A DNA stretch of 64,000 nt from Aquimarina sp. BL5 (lineage in GTDB: Bacteria > Bacteroidota > Bacteroidia > Flavobacteriales > Flavobacteriaceae): NCBI RefSeq assembly GCF_003443675.1, contig NZ_CP031963.1, positions 1,201,501 to 1,265,500 on the forward strand, in the 5' to 3' direction. The notes under the pieces are model-generated. The model was not told the origin of the DNA. It made no database searches and saw only the letters and a list, made by a program, of their open reading frames with translations. Of the stretch, positions 35,349 to 45,317 are shown piece by piece. Position 1 is the stretch's first letter, and each line of letters starts with the position of its first letter. The position numbers and the translations under genes were made by a program.

Positions 35349-38300
35349 TTACTTAACCATTTTCATCACCTTAACATTTTTATCAGAAACTATCTTCAGA
35401 AGATAAATTCCTTTTGGAAGGTTTGAGGTATTCATAGTTATTGTATTTGTTCTAGTATCCTTTACAAGTGTCGTATTCGCTTTCTTTCCGGCTAAATCAA
35501 ACATTTCTATTCTCACCTGATTATCTTTCATATTTCCTGTGAAAGATAATGTCAATGATTCATTAAAAGGATTTGGCCAAGCTCTTGCCACTTGTAGTGC
35601 ATCGCTTGCAGGAGCTTTATCAAAAAACGAAGCCTTGATATCATTAATAGATGGACAATCACTTGGACAACTATCAAACCATTGGTTGTCATACCAACCT
35701 TCTGTAGTTCTAAACAGATCATCCGTTTGTGCTCCTCCATTATCAGTAAAAACAATTCCTACCTCAACAGACTCATCTATTTTAGAAGAATACCAAGGTG
35801 ATCCATTGATAGCATTCATCTCTATACCAGGCCAAACTGGAGCACCAGAGATTGGTATGTTTGCATTTTTATCATATATATAAATAAATACTGTATTCCA
35901 GGAAGAAGGTTTCTTAAAATATATATCAAAAGATGAATCAGGAATTATTCCTGGGCATTCTCCAGGACAGGTATTTGTCCAACCATTGTTATACCATCCA
36001 TCTGTTGTTCTAAACAAATCATCTGTCTGTGCTCCTCCATTATCGTTAAAAACAATTCCTACTTCTACTGATTCATCAATGCTATATGTAAACCAAGGAG
36101 AAGTACTTAATTGCGACATTTGAACTCCTGGCCAAGCAGGAAATCCTGGGATTGCTGCATTTGCATTTTTATCATACAAATATACATAAGCCGTATTCCA
36201 GCTATCTGGTTTTCTGAAGTTAACCGTATATCCTAATATATCCTGGATAGTATATTCTCTATTAACTATATCAGAACTTCCAGCACTATTTATTGCTATT
36301 GCTCTAAAACTTGTAGTTCCAGTAGAGGATATCGTAAATGTACCAGCGTACAATGTACTAGTTGCATCTGGAGTAGAACCATCTAAAGTATAATATATAA
36401 CTCCAGAGTTAGTAGCACTCATACTCACTTCTACACTCCCATTATATGCCCCTGAATCAGGAGAGATGGTTAATACTGGTAGTTGGAGTCCAGGACAATC
36501 ACTTGGACAACTATCAAACCATTGGTTGTCATACCAACCTTCTGTTATTCTTGTTAAATCGTCTGTTTGATCTCCTCCATTATCATTGAATACAATACCA
36601 ACCTGTACATCTTGATCTATATTGTAAGTAAACCAAGGTGTTCCTTCTACGGTATCCATAATAGCTCCCGGCCAAGCTGGTAATCCTGGTAATGCATCAC
36701 CAGTATTTTGATTAAATAAATAAATATTGGCTGATGACCAGCTAGCTGGTTTTTTAAAATACACATCGAATGGAGATCCATCGCCTATTACATAATCTCT
36801 AGGTATTATACTAGATTCATTACCTTCTGAATCAAAAGCTATTGCTTTGATAGCAGTAGTAGTGGTTACATCAAAAGGAGTTGTGTATTGGATACTGGAA
36901 ACTGAAGGGTCAGTGCCATCTGTCGTATAAAAAATATCTACTGCAGCTCCTTCTGCGGTTGTAGATGCAGTCATTTCTACAGTTACAGCATCCGTATAAA
37001 ATCCTGAAACCGGATCTACCGATAATGTTACAGAATTCGAAAGATCAAAAGGTTCTCCTACTAAAACAATTCCGAAAGTAGTCCCAAAAGTTATTGTCCC
37101 ACCAGATACTGTTGCTGTTGTATCAGAAAAGTAATCTTTAAGCACAGTTCCTTCAGGCCACATTCCGAAAACATTTAGTGCTCCAACAAAATCATTATCC
37201 TGCCCTTGGAATACCAATGCCTTATCAGTTTCGCCATTACGATTATACTCACGTTTAAAAATATATGGAGCATCACTTAATTTCTGATGCGAACCACCTC
37301 CGATAGAAATATGTTCTCTTCTAAATTTACCTAGTTTTCTCCAATGTAATAACATAGCATCGTCTATGGAATCCCAGTTCATATCAGAACGATATCCCGC
37401 ATCAACATAGGTAGTAGCATCAAAAAACTGACGTCCGGATTCATCTCCATAGTATATCTGGGCTCCTCCGGGTGATAATAATAGTTTCACCGCTCCTTCA
37501 AACATATTGCCAGTATAGAATTCACTAAAATCATGAGATCTTAGATAACTAATCATATTATATTCTCCAGGAGTCCCAAAACCGTCATCATTATCATTCA
37601 GTTTTGCTGCAAAAGAACTAAATATTTCTTCTTGCCCAAGTTCGGTATATGCTTCTTTTGGTGAACGGAAGTTGATCATACTATTAAACTTTCCAACTGT
37701 AAAATCATCTGGTAATTGGTCACCGACATTCCCAATAATATTTACTCCGGAATGTTCTCCTGTCATATAAAAATCAAGATCATCTAATTTTTTGGTTGGA
37801 TTATTTTGTTTCCATTCTTTTAAAGCGGCAACCGCTTCATCTTTAAGCTCTGCCCATGCATCAACACCAACATGTCTTTCTGTATCTACTCTAAATCCAT
37901 CAATTCCGTATTCTCTAACCCAATCTGTTAACCATTTGATTAAATAGTATCTAGGCGCTCTTGGTTTTCCTGTTCTGGAAAAATATGCATCTAATTCGTC
38001 TAATTCCTGTTGTTTTCTTCCTTCTGCATCCCATTTATCCAATAACCATTGTGGAAGATTTACTGTATTGAAAGATTCTGTTCTTATATCCGGTAAACCA
38101 AAAAGTGGTGTAGTTAAATCATCACAAGGAAGTTCTCCATTCTCAGTTCCACATTGTAATCTAACCCAATCTGATGGATAATCATCATCTACAAATTCTA
38201 ACTGACCATTTACATTCTTAAAAGTTCTATATCCAGAATGATTCATTACGATATCCAACAATACTCTTATACCGTGATCATGAGCTGTATTGATAAAGTT

Positions 38301-38726
38301 TTCAAAATCCTCTGCACTAGTGAAATTAGGATCAAAAGCTGTCCAATCATTGGTGTGATATCCATGATATGGATAGTCTCTAAAAGTAGGATCATTAGCA
38401 GGAGGATTATTAAACCCATGTCTGTTTTCTACTACAGGTGTTACCCAAATAGCGCTAACTCCTAACTCATCAAAATATCCTTCCTCGAGTTTTTGTGTAA
38501 CTCCAGCAATATCTCCACCGTGAAAGTCTAACTCATTATTTCTACTATCCTGAAAACGATCAAAATTCGAATCATTTGTAGTGTCACCGTTGTTAAAACG
38601 ATCCGTAATAAGAAAATAAACCGTTAAGTTATCCCAGGAGAATGGGAGGTTTCTTTCGGATTGTGCTGTACCTAGTCTAGGTAAAAATAAGCACAACAAT
38701 ACCCCTAAATAGAGTAATTTTTTCAT
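35349..38726 (-). CDS. Secreted GH13 alpha-amylase with three starch-binding-like modules and T9SS sorting domain
   Basis: This 1125-residue protein has a signal peptide (cleavage after GTAQ, residue 22) and a GH13 barrel at about 28-570. The active-site triad is visible: nucleophile Asp281 in GFRVDTERH, acid Glu324 in MTGEHSG, and Asp399 in RSHDFSEF. DIVMNHSG near 158 is region I. Behind it come two chitobiase-type Fn3-like modules (FYTTDGTDPS, IYYTLDGSTPD). Three near-identical starch-binding-like modules of about 85 residues follow the pattern YFKKPxSWxxxxIY, PGxPAWPG, EVGIVFNDNGGxQTDDL and GWYxNQW. A Por-type sorting domain is at about 1045-1125 (NPFNESLTLSF, LPKGIYLLKI). It should be exported through the type IX system and degrade starch or glycogen outside the cell. 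No susCD genes are adjacent. Confidence 0.92.
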   Translation of the reverse strand: MKKLLYLGVLLCLFLPRLGTAQSERNLPFSWDNLTVYFLITDRFNNGDTTNDSNFDRFQDSRNNELDFHGGDIAGVTQKLEEGYFDELGVSAIWVTPVVENRHGFNNPPANDPTFRDYPYHGYHTNDWTAFDPNFTSAEDFENFINTAHDHGIRVLLDIVMNHSGYRTFKNVNGQLEFVDDDYPSDWVRLQCGTENGELPCDDLTTPLFGLPDIRTESFNTVNLPQWLLDKWDAEGRKQQELDELDAYFSRTGKPRAPRYYLIKWLTDWVREYGIDGFRVDTERHVGVDAWAELKDEAVAALKEWKQNNPTKKLDDLDFYMTGEHSGVNIIGNVGDQLPDDFTVGKFNSMINFRSPKEAYTELGQEEIFSSFAAKLNDNDDGFGTPGEYNMISYLRSHDFSEFYTGNMFEGAVKLLLSPGGAQIYYGDESGRQFFDATTYVDAGYRSDMNWDSIDDAMLLHWRKLGKFRREHISIGGGSHQKLSDAPYIFKREYNRNGETDKALVFQGQDNDFVGALNVFGMWPEGTVLKDYFSDTTATVSGGTITFGTTFGIVLVGEPFDLSNSVTLSVDPVSGFYTDAVTVEMTASTTAEGAAVDIFYTTDGTDPSVSSIQYTTPFDVTTTTAIKAIAFDSEGNESSIIPRDYVIGDGSPFDVYFKKPASWSSANIYLFNQNTGDALPGLPAWPGAIMDTVEGTPWFTYNIDQDVQVGIVFNDNGGDQTDDLTRITEGWYDNQWFDSCPSDCPGLQLPVLTISPDSGAYNGSVEVSMSATNSGVIYYTLDGSTPDATSTLYAGTFTISSTGTTSFRAIAINSAGSSDIVNREYTIQDILGYTVNFRKPDSWNTAYVYLYDKNANAAIPGFPAWPGVQMSQLSTSPWFTYSIDESVEVGIVFNDNGGAQTDDLFRTTDGWYNNGWTNTCPGECPGIIPDSSFDIYFKKPSSWNTVFIYIYDKNANIPISGAPVWPGIEMNAINGSPWYSSKIDESVEVGIVFTDNGGAQTDDLFRTTEGWYDNQWFDSCPSDCPSINDIKASFFDKAPASDALQVARAWPNPFNESLTLSFTGNMKDNQVRIEMFDLAGKKANTTLVKDTRTNTITMNTSNLPKGIYLLKIVSDKNVKVMKMVK
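35653..36545 (-). repeat. Near-identical repeats encoding the amylase binding modules
   Basis: The module repeats are very similar at the DNA level. A 53-bp stretch at 35653-35705 is identical to 36493-36545, covering the segment that ends the third and first modules. The middle copy near 35970-36005 is more diverged. This suggests recent duplication or gene conversion within the gene. Confidence 0.75.
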
Positions 38727-39174
38727 AATAAAGTTTTGTTTGTGTGTTAATAAAAAACGTAGAAGGAAAATATCTTTGGTTATAGAAATCCCTCAAACGT
38801 TGTAATAAATATTTCGAAAAAAAAACCGGATAATATAATAATCGAAGTGTCGTTTTTTTGCGAAAACGTTTGAGTGTTGATATTTTATTTCATAAAGGTT
38901 AAAAAACTGAATAATAAATAAAAAATTAGCGTATAATTTGATGTATTATCTGTTTCCGAATTAGAAAATCAGTATTTGACATTTTTTTTAAAAAACATTA
39001 TACGTTTTTATAAAATCATTCGAATTAGAAATTTATAATTGACATATTCTAAAACTTAATTACAAAAAAATAGTCTGTACTATTATAAATAGGTGATAGA
39101 GTTTATACCTAATCTAATAGTATTGAGAATAAACGCTATCGACAGTACGATAAAAATAAAACCTTGAATGAAGC
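38727..39174. promoter_or_regulatory. Amylase upstream region with two LacI-operator-like sites
   Basis: This 448-bp non-coding region holds CTCAAACGTT (38792-38801) and its inverted copy AACGTTTGAG (38865-38874), within AAACGTTT-centred sequence typical of LacI-family operators. The two sites are 73 bp apart, about seven helical turns. A LacI-type maltose/starch regulator would fit the amylase gene; none is encoded in the window. The rest, 38880-39174, is AT-rich without recognisable elements. Confidence 0.4.
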
Positions 39175-41505
39175 TTAACCGATCACTTTCAGCTTAGCAA
39201 ATCTTAGTAATAGCTTTTTAATTCCACCGTTTTCAAAATTAATCTCTGCTTTTTTATCTTGACCTACCCCATCTAATTGTAGAATTTTTCCTTTACCAAA
39301 ACGCATATGCTCTACAATGGTTCCAGGTACCAAATCTCCATCAAAAAGATTCGTTTTAGGAGTACTTGTAGCATCATTAGAAATCGGTCTTAATTTACGT
39401 AGCTTACGCAATTGTTCCTCTGATGGTTTATGAGAAACTGGAGGTGATCCTGATATTGGTTTTTTAAGTCTTAGTTTACTTTTATCAACATCTCCAAAAA
39501 TATCAGTATCTACCAATGGTTTATAGCGGTAGGTATCAATTGGTGTTATGTATTCTAGATATTGAGCATCTATTTCTTCTATAAAACGGCTAGGCTCTGC
39601 ATCTACAAGCTTACCCCAACGATATCGTGATTGCGTATACGTTAAATATGCTTGTTTCTCTGCTCTGGTTAAAGCTACATAAAATAATCTTCGCTCCTCT
39701 TCCAGCTCTGACCTGGTATTCATACTCATTCCGGATGGAAACAAATCTTCCTCCATACCTACAATATAGACGTAAGGAAATTCTAATCCTTTTGCCAAAT
39801 GTATTGTCATTAAAGCTACCCTATCATCATCACCAGTATCCTGATCTAGATCTGTTGCTAGTGCCACATCTTCTAAAAATTCAGCAAGCGACCCAGTTTC
39901 ATCTGCCAACTCTTTTTGTTCCTCTACAAAGTCTCGAATACCATTCAGTAACTCCTCTATGTTTTCAATACGTGCAATTCCTTCAGGTGTTCCATCTTTC
40001 TTAAGCTCTTGAAGCAGACCAGTGTTTTTAGCTACCATTTCTGATAACACGAAGGCGTCAGAAGTTTGATTGGTAACCTGAAAACTCTTGATCATATTCA
40101 TGAAATTTTCTAACCTGGTTTTTGTCCCGCTATTAATTTTCAGATTAATTCGATCTAGATTTTCAATAATTTCGAAAATAGAACGATCATAATGATTCGC
40201 TGCTACCACTAATTTATCTACAGTAGTACTACCAATTCCTCGAGCTGGATAATTAATAACTCGCTTTAGTGCTTCTTCATCTTTTGGGTTGATGATTAGT
40301 CTTAAGTAACTTAAAACATCTTTGATTTCTTTTCGTTGATAAAAAGATAACCCACCATAGATCCTATATTTAATATCTCTTTTACGAAGGGCATCTTCCA
40401 TCGCACGAGACTGTGCGTTTGTTCTGTATAAAATAGCAAACTGACCATTGGTCAACTGATGTTGCATTTGATTCTCGAAGATAGAACTCGCTACATATCG
40501 TCCTTCATCACCATCTGTTAATAATCGATTTACAAAAATTTTAGGACCGGGATCATTAGCAGTCCAAACTACCTTATCAAGCTTTGTTTTATTCTTATCT
40601 ATAATAGAGTTAGCAGCTTCTACAATATTTTTGGTAGATCGATAATTTTGTTCCAATCGATATTGTTGTACATTATCATAATCCCTCTGAAAATTAAGGA
40701 TGTTATTAATATTTGCTCCACGGAAGGCATAAATACTTTGCGCATCATCTCCTACCACACAGATATTCTGAAATTTATCTGATAATGCCTTTACGATCAG
40801 GTACTGTGAGTGATTGGTATCCTGGTACTCATCCACCAGAATATATCTAAAGCGATTTTGATATTTAGCCAATACATCCGGAAAACGATTCAACAATTCA
40901 TTAGTTTTAAGTAATAAATCATCAAAATCCATAGCTCCAGCCTTAAAGCAGCGATCTACATAATGTTGATAAATTTCTCCCATACGCGGCCTTTTTGCCA
41001 TGGCATCGGCCTCTACTAATTCGGCATTTTGAAAATATGCTTTTACGGTAATCAAACTGTTCTTGTAAGATGAAATTCGTGATTGAACCTGTTTATACTT
41101 ATAAATATCTTTGTCCAATCCCATCTCTTTAATTACCGATGAAATTAATCGCTGAGAATCTTGCGTGTCATATATCGTAAAATTAGAAGGATATCCTAAT
41201 TTATCAGCTTCAATTCTTAGGATTTTAGCAAAAATCGAATGGAACGTTCCCATCCATAGATTCTTTGCTTCGCTAGCACCTACAATATCAGCAATACGCT
41301 TTTTCATTTCTCGCGCAGCCTTATTGGTAAATGTTAATGATAAGATATTAAATGAATCCACTCCTTGATTCATAAGATAGGCAATCCTATAAGTAAGCAC
41401 TCTCGTTTTTCCTGAACCAGCACCTGCAATCACGATCATAGGACCATCTTTCTGCAGTACAGGAGCTCGTTGCGCATCATTTAATCCAGCTAAATATTCT
41501 TCCAA
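39175..41505 (-). CDS. ATP-dependent DNA helicase UvrD/PcrA
   Basis: This 776-residue superfamily 1A helicase unwinds DNA 3' to 5' in nucleotide excision repair, mismatch repair and replication restart. Motif Q lies in LNDAQRAPV, Walker A in AGAGSGKTR (27-35), motif Ia in LSLTFTNKAAREMKKR, Walker B in LVDEYQDTN near 224, motif III in VVGDDAQSIYAFRGA, motif IV in LEQNYRST, motif V in VALMTIHLAKGLEF and motif VI in YVALTRAEK. The C-terminal 60 residues (PGTIVEHMRFGKGKI, INFENGGIKKLLLRFAKL) form the Tudor-like RNA-polymerase-interaction domain of PcrA-type proteins. All motifs are intact. It is a single leftward gene. Confidence 0.95.
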   Translation of the reverse strand: MEEYLAGLNDAQRAPVLQKDGPMIVIAGAGSGKTRVLTYRIAYLMNQGVDSFNILSLTFTNKAAREMKKRIADIVGASEAKNLWMGTFHSIFAKILRIEADKLGYPSNFTIYDTQDSQRLISSVIKEMGLDKDIYKYKQVQSRISSYKNSLITVKAYFQNAELVEADAMAKRPRMGEIYQHYVDRCFKAGAMDFDDLLLKTNELLNRFPDVLAKYQNRFRYILVDEYQDTNHSQYLIVKALSDKFQNICVVGDDAQSIYAFRGANINNILNFQRDYDNVQQYRLEQNYRSTKNIVEAANSIIDKNKTKLDKVVWTANDPGPKIFVNRLLTDGDEGRYVASSIFENQMQHQLTNGQFAILYRTNAQSRAMEDALRKRDIKYRIYGGLSFYQRKEIKDVLSYLRLIINPKDEEALKRVINYPARGIGSTTVDKLVVAANHYDRSIFEIIENLDRINLKINSGTKTRLENFMNMIKSFQVTNQTSDAFVLSEMVAKNTGLLQELKKDGTPEGIARIENIEELLNGIRDFVEEQKELADETGSLAEFLEDVALATDLDQDTGDDDRVALMTIHLAKGLEFPYVYIVGMEEDLFPSGMSMNTRSELEEERRLFYVALTRAEKQAYLTYTQSRYRWGKLVDAEPSRFIEEIDAQYLEYITPIDTYRYKPLVDTDIFGDVDKSKLRLKKPISGSPPVSHKPSEEQLRKLRKLRPISNDATSTPKTNLFDGDLVPGTIVEHMRFGKGKILQLDGVGQDKKAEINFENGGIKKLLLRFAKLKVIG

Positions 41506-41780
41506 GTTTTCAGTGTTTTATAAGCTTCGAAATTTAAGTAAACTATCTTTTTTATTTAACTAATATTGATGATACTTATAAACAAATCATTAACGCTTTT
41601 ATGAATCAAACACGAAGTTGAGAATAATCACACTACAAATATTTCTTACACTGTTAATATCTTTTTTCAAAAATAATATCGTTTAAATGCAATTTTATAA
41701 GACAAAATGCATATATTTAAAAATCTTTATGATATTAAAGAAATTATTTTAACCCCAAAATTTAACCTAATTTTTTTCTT

Positions 41781-42068
41781 ATGTCCCCAAACTTAAACGT
41801 TCAGCCAATTGAAAAAGAACAAATCAAATTTCTAACCTTCCCAAAAGAAGATGTCCTTAATAAAAGAAAAGATCAAATCGATCGAATTTTAGAATTACAA
41901 AGAGCATTATCTCTTGGCAACTTAGAAAGACATAAAGTAAAAATTGTATTTGTTGATAACAAAGGACTCAAAAAAGTAGAAACTACTATTTGGGGAATTA
42001 CAGATAAAGAAGTAATCCTTAAACAGTCTACTATTATTCCATTAGAAAGAATTATAAGTATCTCATAA
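41781..42068 (+). CDS. Small conserved-looking protein, unknown function
   Basis: This 95-residue soluble protein has an N-terminal helical part with KRKDQIDRILELQRALSLGN and a C-terminal beta-rich part (KVKIVFVDNKGLKKVETTIW, KQSTIIPLERIISI). It resembles small proteins I have seen widely in Flavobacteriia, without an assigned role. The C-terminal half looks like a small SH3-like or Sm-like barrel; that is an impression only. It is a single gene, preceded by a 275-bp gap without clear elements and followed by a good terminator. Confidence 0.7.
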   Translation: MSPNLNVQPIEKEQIKFLTFPKEDVLNKRKDQIDRILELQRALSLGNLERHKVKIVFVDNKGLKKVETTIWGITDKEVILKQSTIIPLERIISIS

Positions 42069-42094
42069 AAATTTAAGTGTTATTGCCTTGAAAG

Positions 42095-42131
42095 CTCTCA
42101 ATATCTTCTCAATGATGTATTGAGAGTTTTT
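42095..42131 (+). terminator. Intrinsic terminator
   Basis: CTCTCAATA (42095-42103) pairs perfectly with TATTGAGAG (42118-42126), with a 14-nt loop, and is followed by a T run. It ends the small gene at 41781-42068. Confidence 0.8.
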
Positions 42132-42256
42132 ATTTAAAACATGTAATACAATAAACCTATTTTTAGTGTGTTATGAAACAATTAATATGTATTTAAATCA
42201 ATGTAATTCAGAATAATAAACTTATTTAAAAACTAATTTTACCCAAAAACCCAAAA

Positions 42257-44632
42257 ATGTTCAAAACCTACTATAAAAAATTAATGCTACTCCTGTTCTT
42301 TATAAACGTAATGGTTATAAATTCTCAGGATTCTAATGCTCAATTAATCGCCAATAACCCAGATAGCTTCATCGAAAACCTTACCATTAACAAGTCAAAA
42401 GGCTTATTTATAAATTTATCGAAGAAAAGCACTTCACTTTCATTAAACCTTAAGGTAGAAAAAGTAGCAAACGATTTAACCACATTTATTGGTAGTGTAA
42501 ACAATCAAAAACTATCTACTTTTACTTTATTTAAAACTAAAAATCAAATAGAAGGAACTTTAGTCCTCAGAAACGAAAAAACCGGTTTTAAAATTTTCAC
42601 AAATGATCTGGGAAAAGTATACATTGAAGAAGTAGATATTAACTCTCTGGTTTGTATAGATTTTGAAAAAACTGAAGAGGAAAATAGTAGCGATAAAAAT
42701 GGTGTATTTTCTAAAATGGCTCCTCAGTTAGAAAGCCTTCCGGGAGCACCAGGTATTATCTATTTAGATTTTGATGGAGAAGTTGTATCCGGCACAAGTT
42801 GGGTTGGCGGCGGTACAATTAATGCGCAATCTCCAAATTTTTCTGATCAAAAAATCATAGCTGTTTGGGAAATAATGGCTGAAGATTTTAGAGCTTTTAA
42901 TTTAAACGTTACTACACGAAGAGACTTATATGATGCTGCTCCTCAAAATCGTAGAATGATGTGCATATTTACTCCTACTAAAGATGCAGCGCCTACTGCA
43001 GGTGGTGTTGCTTATTTAGGTTCTTTTTCTTCTACTAGAACAGATAATCCTTGTTGGGTTTATAATTTATCCACAAGAGCAGCCGGAGAGACAGGATCTC
43101 ATGAGGTAGGACATACATTAAGACTTAGTCACGATGGCAGACCCGGAGAAGAATATTATGCCGGCCATGGACAATGGTCACCAATTATGGGATGGAGTGC
43201 TAACAAAGCTTTAGGTCACTGGAGTAAAGGAGAATATGACAATGCAACTCAACAACAAGATGACATAGAAATTATTGCTGGATCTCAAAATGGAGTTGGT
43301 TTTAGAGAAGATGATCATAAAGATGTTATTACAGAAGCTACCCCAATATTAGTGGATGCTGATGGAAATGTTAGTGCTGATCAAAATTTTGGTTTTATTC
43401 ATAACCGTGATGATAAAGATGTATTTTCATTTGTAATCGAAACTGGTAATGTTTCTTTTAACTTTAATCCTAGTTCGGATCATCCTAATCTTAATATACA
43501 AGCTAGAATTCTGAATGGTATTGGTGAAGAAATTGCTATTTCTGATCCTTCTGGACTTAATGCTGGTTTTGATTTGGATCTCAGTTTTGGAACTTACTTT
43601 ATAGAAGTTGATGGTGTTGGAGAAGGAAATCTAAGTAGTGGATATTCTGATTACTCATCTATAGGTAATTATTATATTTCTGGAAAGTATGTTCCTGGTG
43701 ATAACAACCAACCTCCTATAGCAAATTTCGAAGCAGCTACTAATTGTGCTACGGTGAATTTTAATAGTACAACTATTAATAATGTAAATGCTTACTTGTG
43801 GGATTTTGGAGACGGAATCACCTCTACTGAACAGAATCCAGCACATACATACGCTAATAGTGGTAGTTATACAGTTTCTCTTACGACATCTAATAGTGCT
43901 GGAGAAGACACAAGACAACGTGATAATTTTATTACCATAAATATTCCTCAGCAACCTATTGGAGCAGATCAAAATATTTGTATCGGAGAATCTACATCAT
44001 TAACTGTTACTGGAAACAGTGAATTTAATTGGTATAATGCACCTACAGGTGGCACTTTATTATATACAGGAGCTACTTTTGAAGCACCTACACTACAATC
44101 TAGTCAGACATATTATGTAGCAGGTTCTTTTGATAATTGCACGACAAATACAAGAACAGCAATCAATATTATTGTAGAGGAAAATCCAGAACCTCCCACA
44201 ATTGTAATCCCTGACACTAAAAACCTTACAACGGATGCCACATACGCTGCATATCAATGGTATTTTAATGGGGAACCAATTACTGATGCTAACGATTCTC
44301 TATATGTACCAGATCAAATTGGAAATTATAGTGTTGAAGTATTTAACGAAACCGGGTGTAACGCAATTTCTTCTGCTTTTACTGTTGATTTATCACAACT
44401 AAATTTAAGCCAAGGAACAAGCATTTTTAAGTTTTACCCTAACCCTACTAGAGATATACTAAGAATTGATGGACTTACTATAAATGAAAATGATATAAGA
44501 ATAGTAAATACTACCGGACAAATAGTTATTAATTCTATTATAGAACCTGAAATAGATTTAACTAAATTATCTAGTGGACTTTATGTGATTCTAATAAACA
44601 ATAAATCTGTTGGCAAATTTGTCAAACTATAA
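42257..44632 (+). CDS. Secreted metzincin-like protease with PKD and T9SS sorting domains
   Basis: This 791-residue protein has a signal peptide (to about residue 23, VMVINSQ). A pro-like region follows, then a zinc peptidase domain at about 160-350: GIIYLDFDGEVVSGTSW, MMCIFTPT, GGVAYLGSF, and the zinc site GSHEVGHTLRLSHDG near 280, with Met-turn-like PIMGWS. In the zinc motif the usual Gly between the second and third His is Arg. A bacterial pre-peptidase-like beta domain follows, then a PKD domain near 495-565 (YLWDFGDG, NPAHTYANSGSYTVSL). Ig-like modules and a C-terminal Por sorting domain (FYPNPTRDILRI, LSSGLYVILI) close the protein. It is exported by the type IX system. It has a close paralogue at 50645-53443. 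Confidence 0.88.
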   Translation: MFKTYYKKLMLLLFFINVMVINSQDSNAQLIANNPDSFIENLTINKSKGLFINLSKKSTSLSLNLKVEKVANDLTTFIGSVNNQKLSTFTLFKTKNQIEGTLVLRNEKTGFKIFTNDLGKVYIEEVDINSLVCIDFEKTEEENSSDKNGVFSKMAPQLESLPGAPGIIYLDFDGEVVSGTSWVGGGTINAQSPNFSDQKIIAVWEIMAEDFRAFNLNVTTRRDLYDAAPQNRRMMCIFTPTKDAAPTAGGVAYLGSFSSTRTDNPCWVYNLSTRAAGETGSHEVGHTLRLSHDGRPGEEYYAGHGQWSPIMGWSANKALGHWSKGEYDNATQQQDDIEIIAGSQNGVGFREDDHKDVITEATPILVDADGNVSADQNFGFIHNRDDKDVFSFVIETGNVSFNFNPSSDHPNLNIQARILNGIGEEIAISDPSGLNAGFDLDLSFGTYFIEVDGVGEGNLSSGYSDYSSIGNYYISGKYVPGDNNQPPIANFEAATNCATVNFNSTTINNVNAYLWDFGDGITSTEQNPAHTYANSGSYTVSLTTSNSAGEDTRQRDNFITINIPQQPIGADQNICIGESTSLTVTGNSEFNWYNAPTGGTLLYTGATFEAPTLQSSQTYYVAGSFDNCTTNTRTAINIIVEENPEPPTIVIPDTKNLTTDATYAAYQWYFNGEPITDANDSLYVPDQIGNYSVEVFNETGCNAISSAFTVDLSQLNLSQGTSIFKFYPNPTRDILRIDGLTINENDIRIVNTTGQIVINSIIEPEIDLTKLSSGLYVILINNKSVGKFVKL

Positions 44633-44650
44633 ATCCTTTTTAACCTTATT

Positions 44651-44686
44651 AAAAGCATATTTCACTATTCAGAAATATGCTTTTTT
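44651..44686 (+). terminator. Intrinsic terminator after the first protease gene
   Basis: AAAAGCATATTT (44651-44662) pairs with AAATATGCTTTT (44673-44684) around a 10-nt loop, with a run of T at the end. Confidence 0.85.
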
Positions 44687-44766
44687 ATTTAGATAAAGAT
44701 CAAAAACACATTTTAACTTTCCTGTAATAGATTTTTGAATATCTTTAGAAACCAAAAAAATTAAGA

Positions 44767-45303
44767 TTGAAACACACATTTTTAATTCTCCTCGCAACAC
44801 TACCAGGAATACTTTTTTGTCAAAAAGAATCCAAACCAGGAACTATTATCACCCAATTTGGCAATACATACGAAGTTGATAATCCTGACTTTAAAACAGA
44901 TACAACAAGTCAATTAAAGGCTGTTTTTGATGTCGGACGATCTTTTGGAGATAGTACTAAGGTCAATCCACTTATAAATACCGCAGCCAGATATCTTAAT
45001 ATGCATGCTAGTGCAGGAGTTTCATTGGAGAACCTAAAAGTAGGATTAGTTATTCATGGAAGTGCTGCTAATGATATTTTAAACGATAAAAATTATAATT
45101 CGAAGTTTGGGCTGGACAATCCAAATACTTCTTTGATATCGGCACTTACCGAAAAAGGAGTTCAGATTATTTTATGCGGGCAGACCGCAGCACACAGAAA
45201 CATCTCTAAGTCTGATGTTCATCCTAATATACAGTTTGCTTTATCAGCGATGACCGCTTTAGTACAATTACAAAACGAAAACTACAATATCATTAATTTT
45301 TAA
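44767..45303 (+). CDS. DsrE-family-like exported protein
   Basis: This 178-residue protein has a TTG start that gives a proper signal peptide (FLILLATLPGILFCQ). The mature part has the DsrE/DsrF-like alpha/beta fold pattern, with KVGLVIHGSAANDIL near 106 and the ending GVQIILCGQTAAHRNI with one Cys near 150. DsrE-like proteins carry or transfer sulfur in some pathways, but most exported members have no known role. It lies 14 bp before an exported M20 peptidase gene and probably shares its transcript with that gene and the two after it. Confidence 0.75.
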   Translation: MKHTFLILLATLPGILFCQKESKPGTIITQFGNTYEVDNPDFKTDTTSQLKAVFDVGRSFGDSTKVNPLINTAARYLNMHASAGVSLENLKVGLVIHGSAANDILNDKNYNSKFGLDNPNTSLISALTEKGVQIILCGQTAAHRNISKSDVHPNIQFALSAMTALVQLQNENYNIINF

Positions 45304-45317
45304 CTCAACGCAACCCT

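Noticed and set aside
35653..36545. CRISPR-like or mobile repeat
   Set aside because: The repeats are in frame within the amylase gene and encode binding modules.
41506..41780. Possible gene or regulatory RNA between pcrA and the small gene
   Set aside because: Only AT-rich sequence without stems, promoter pairs of proper spacing, or open frame.
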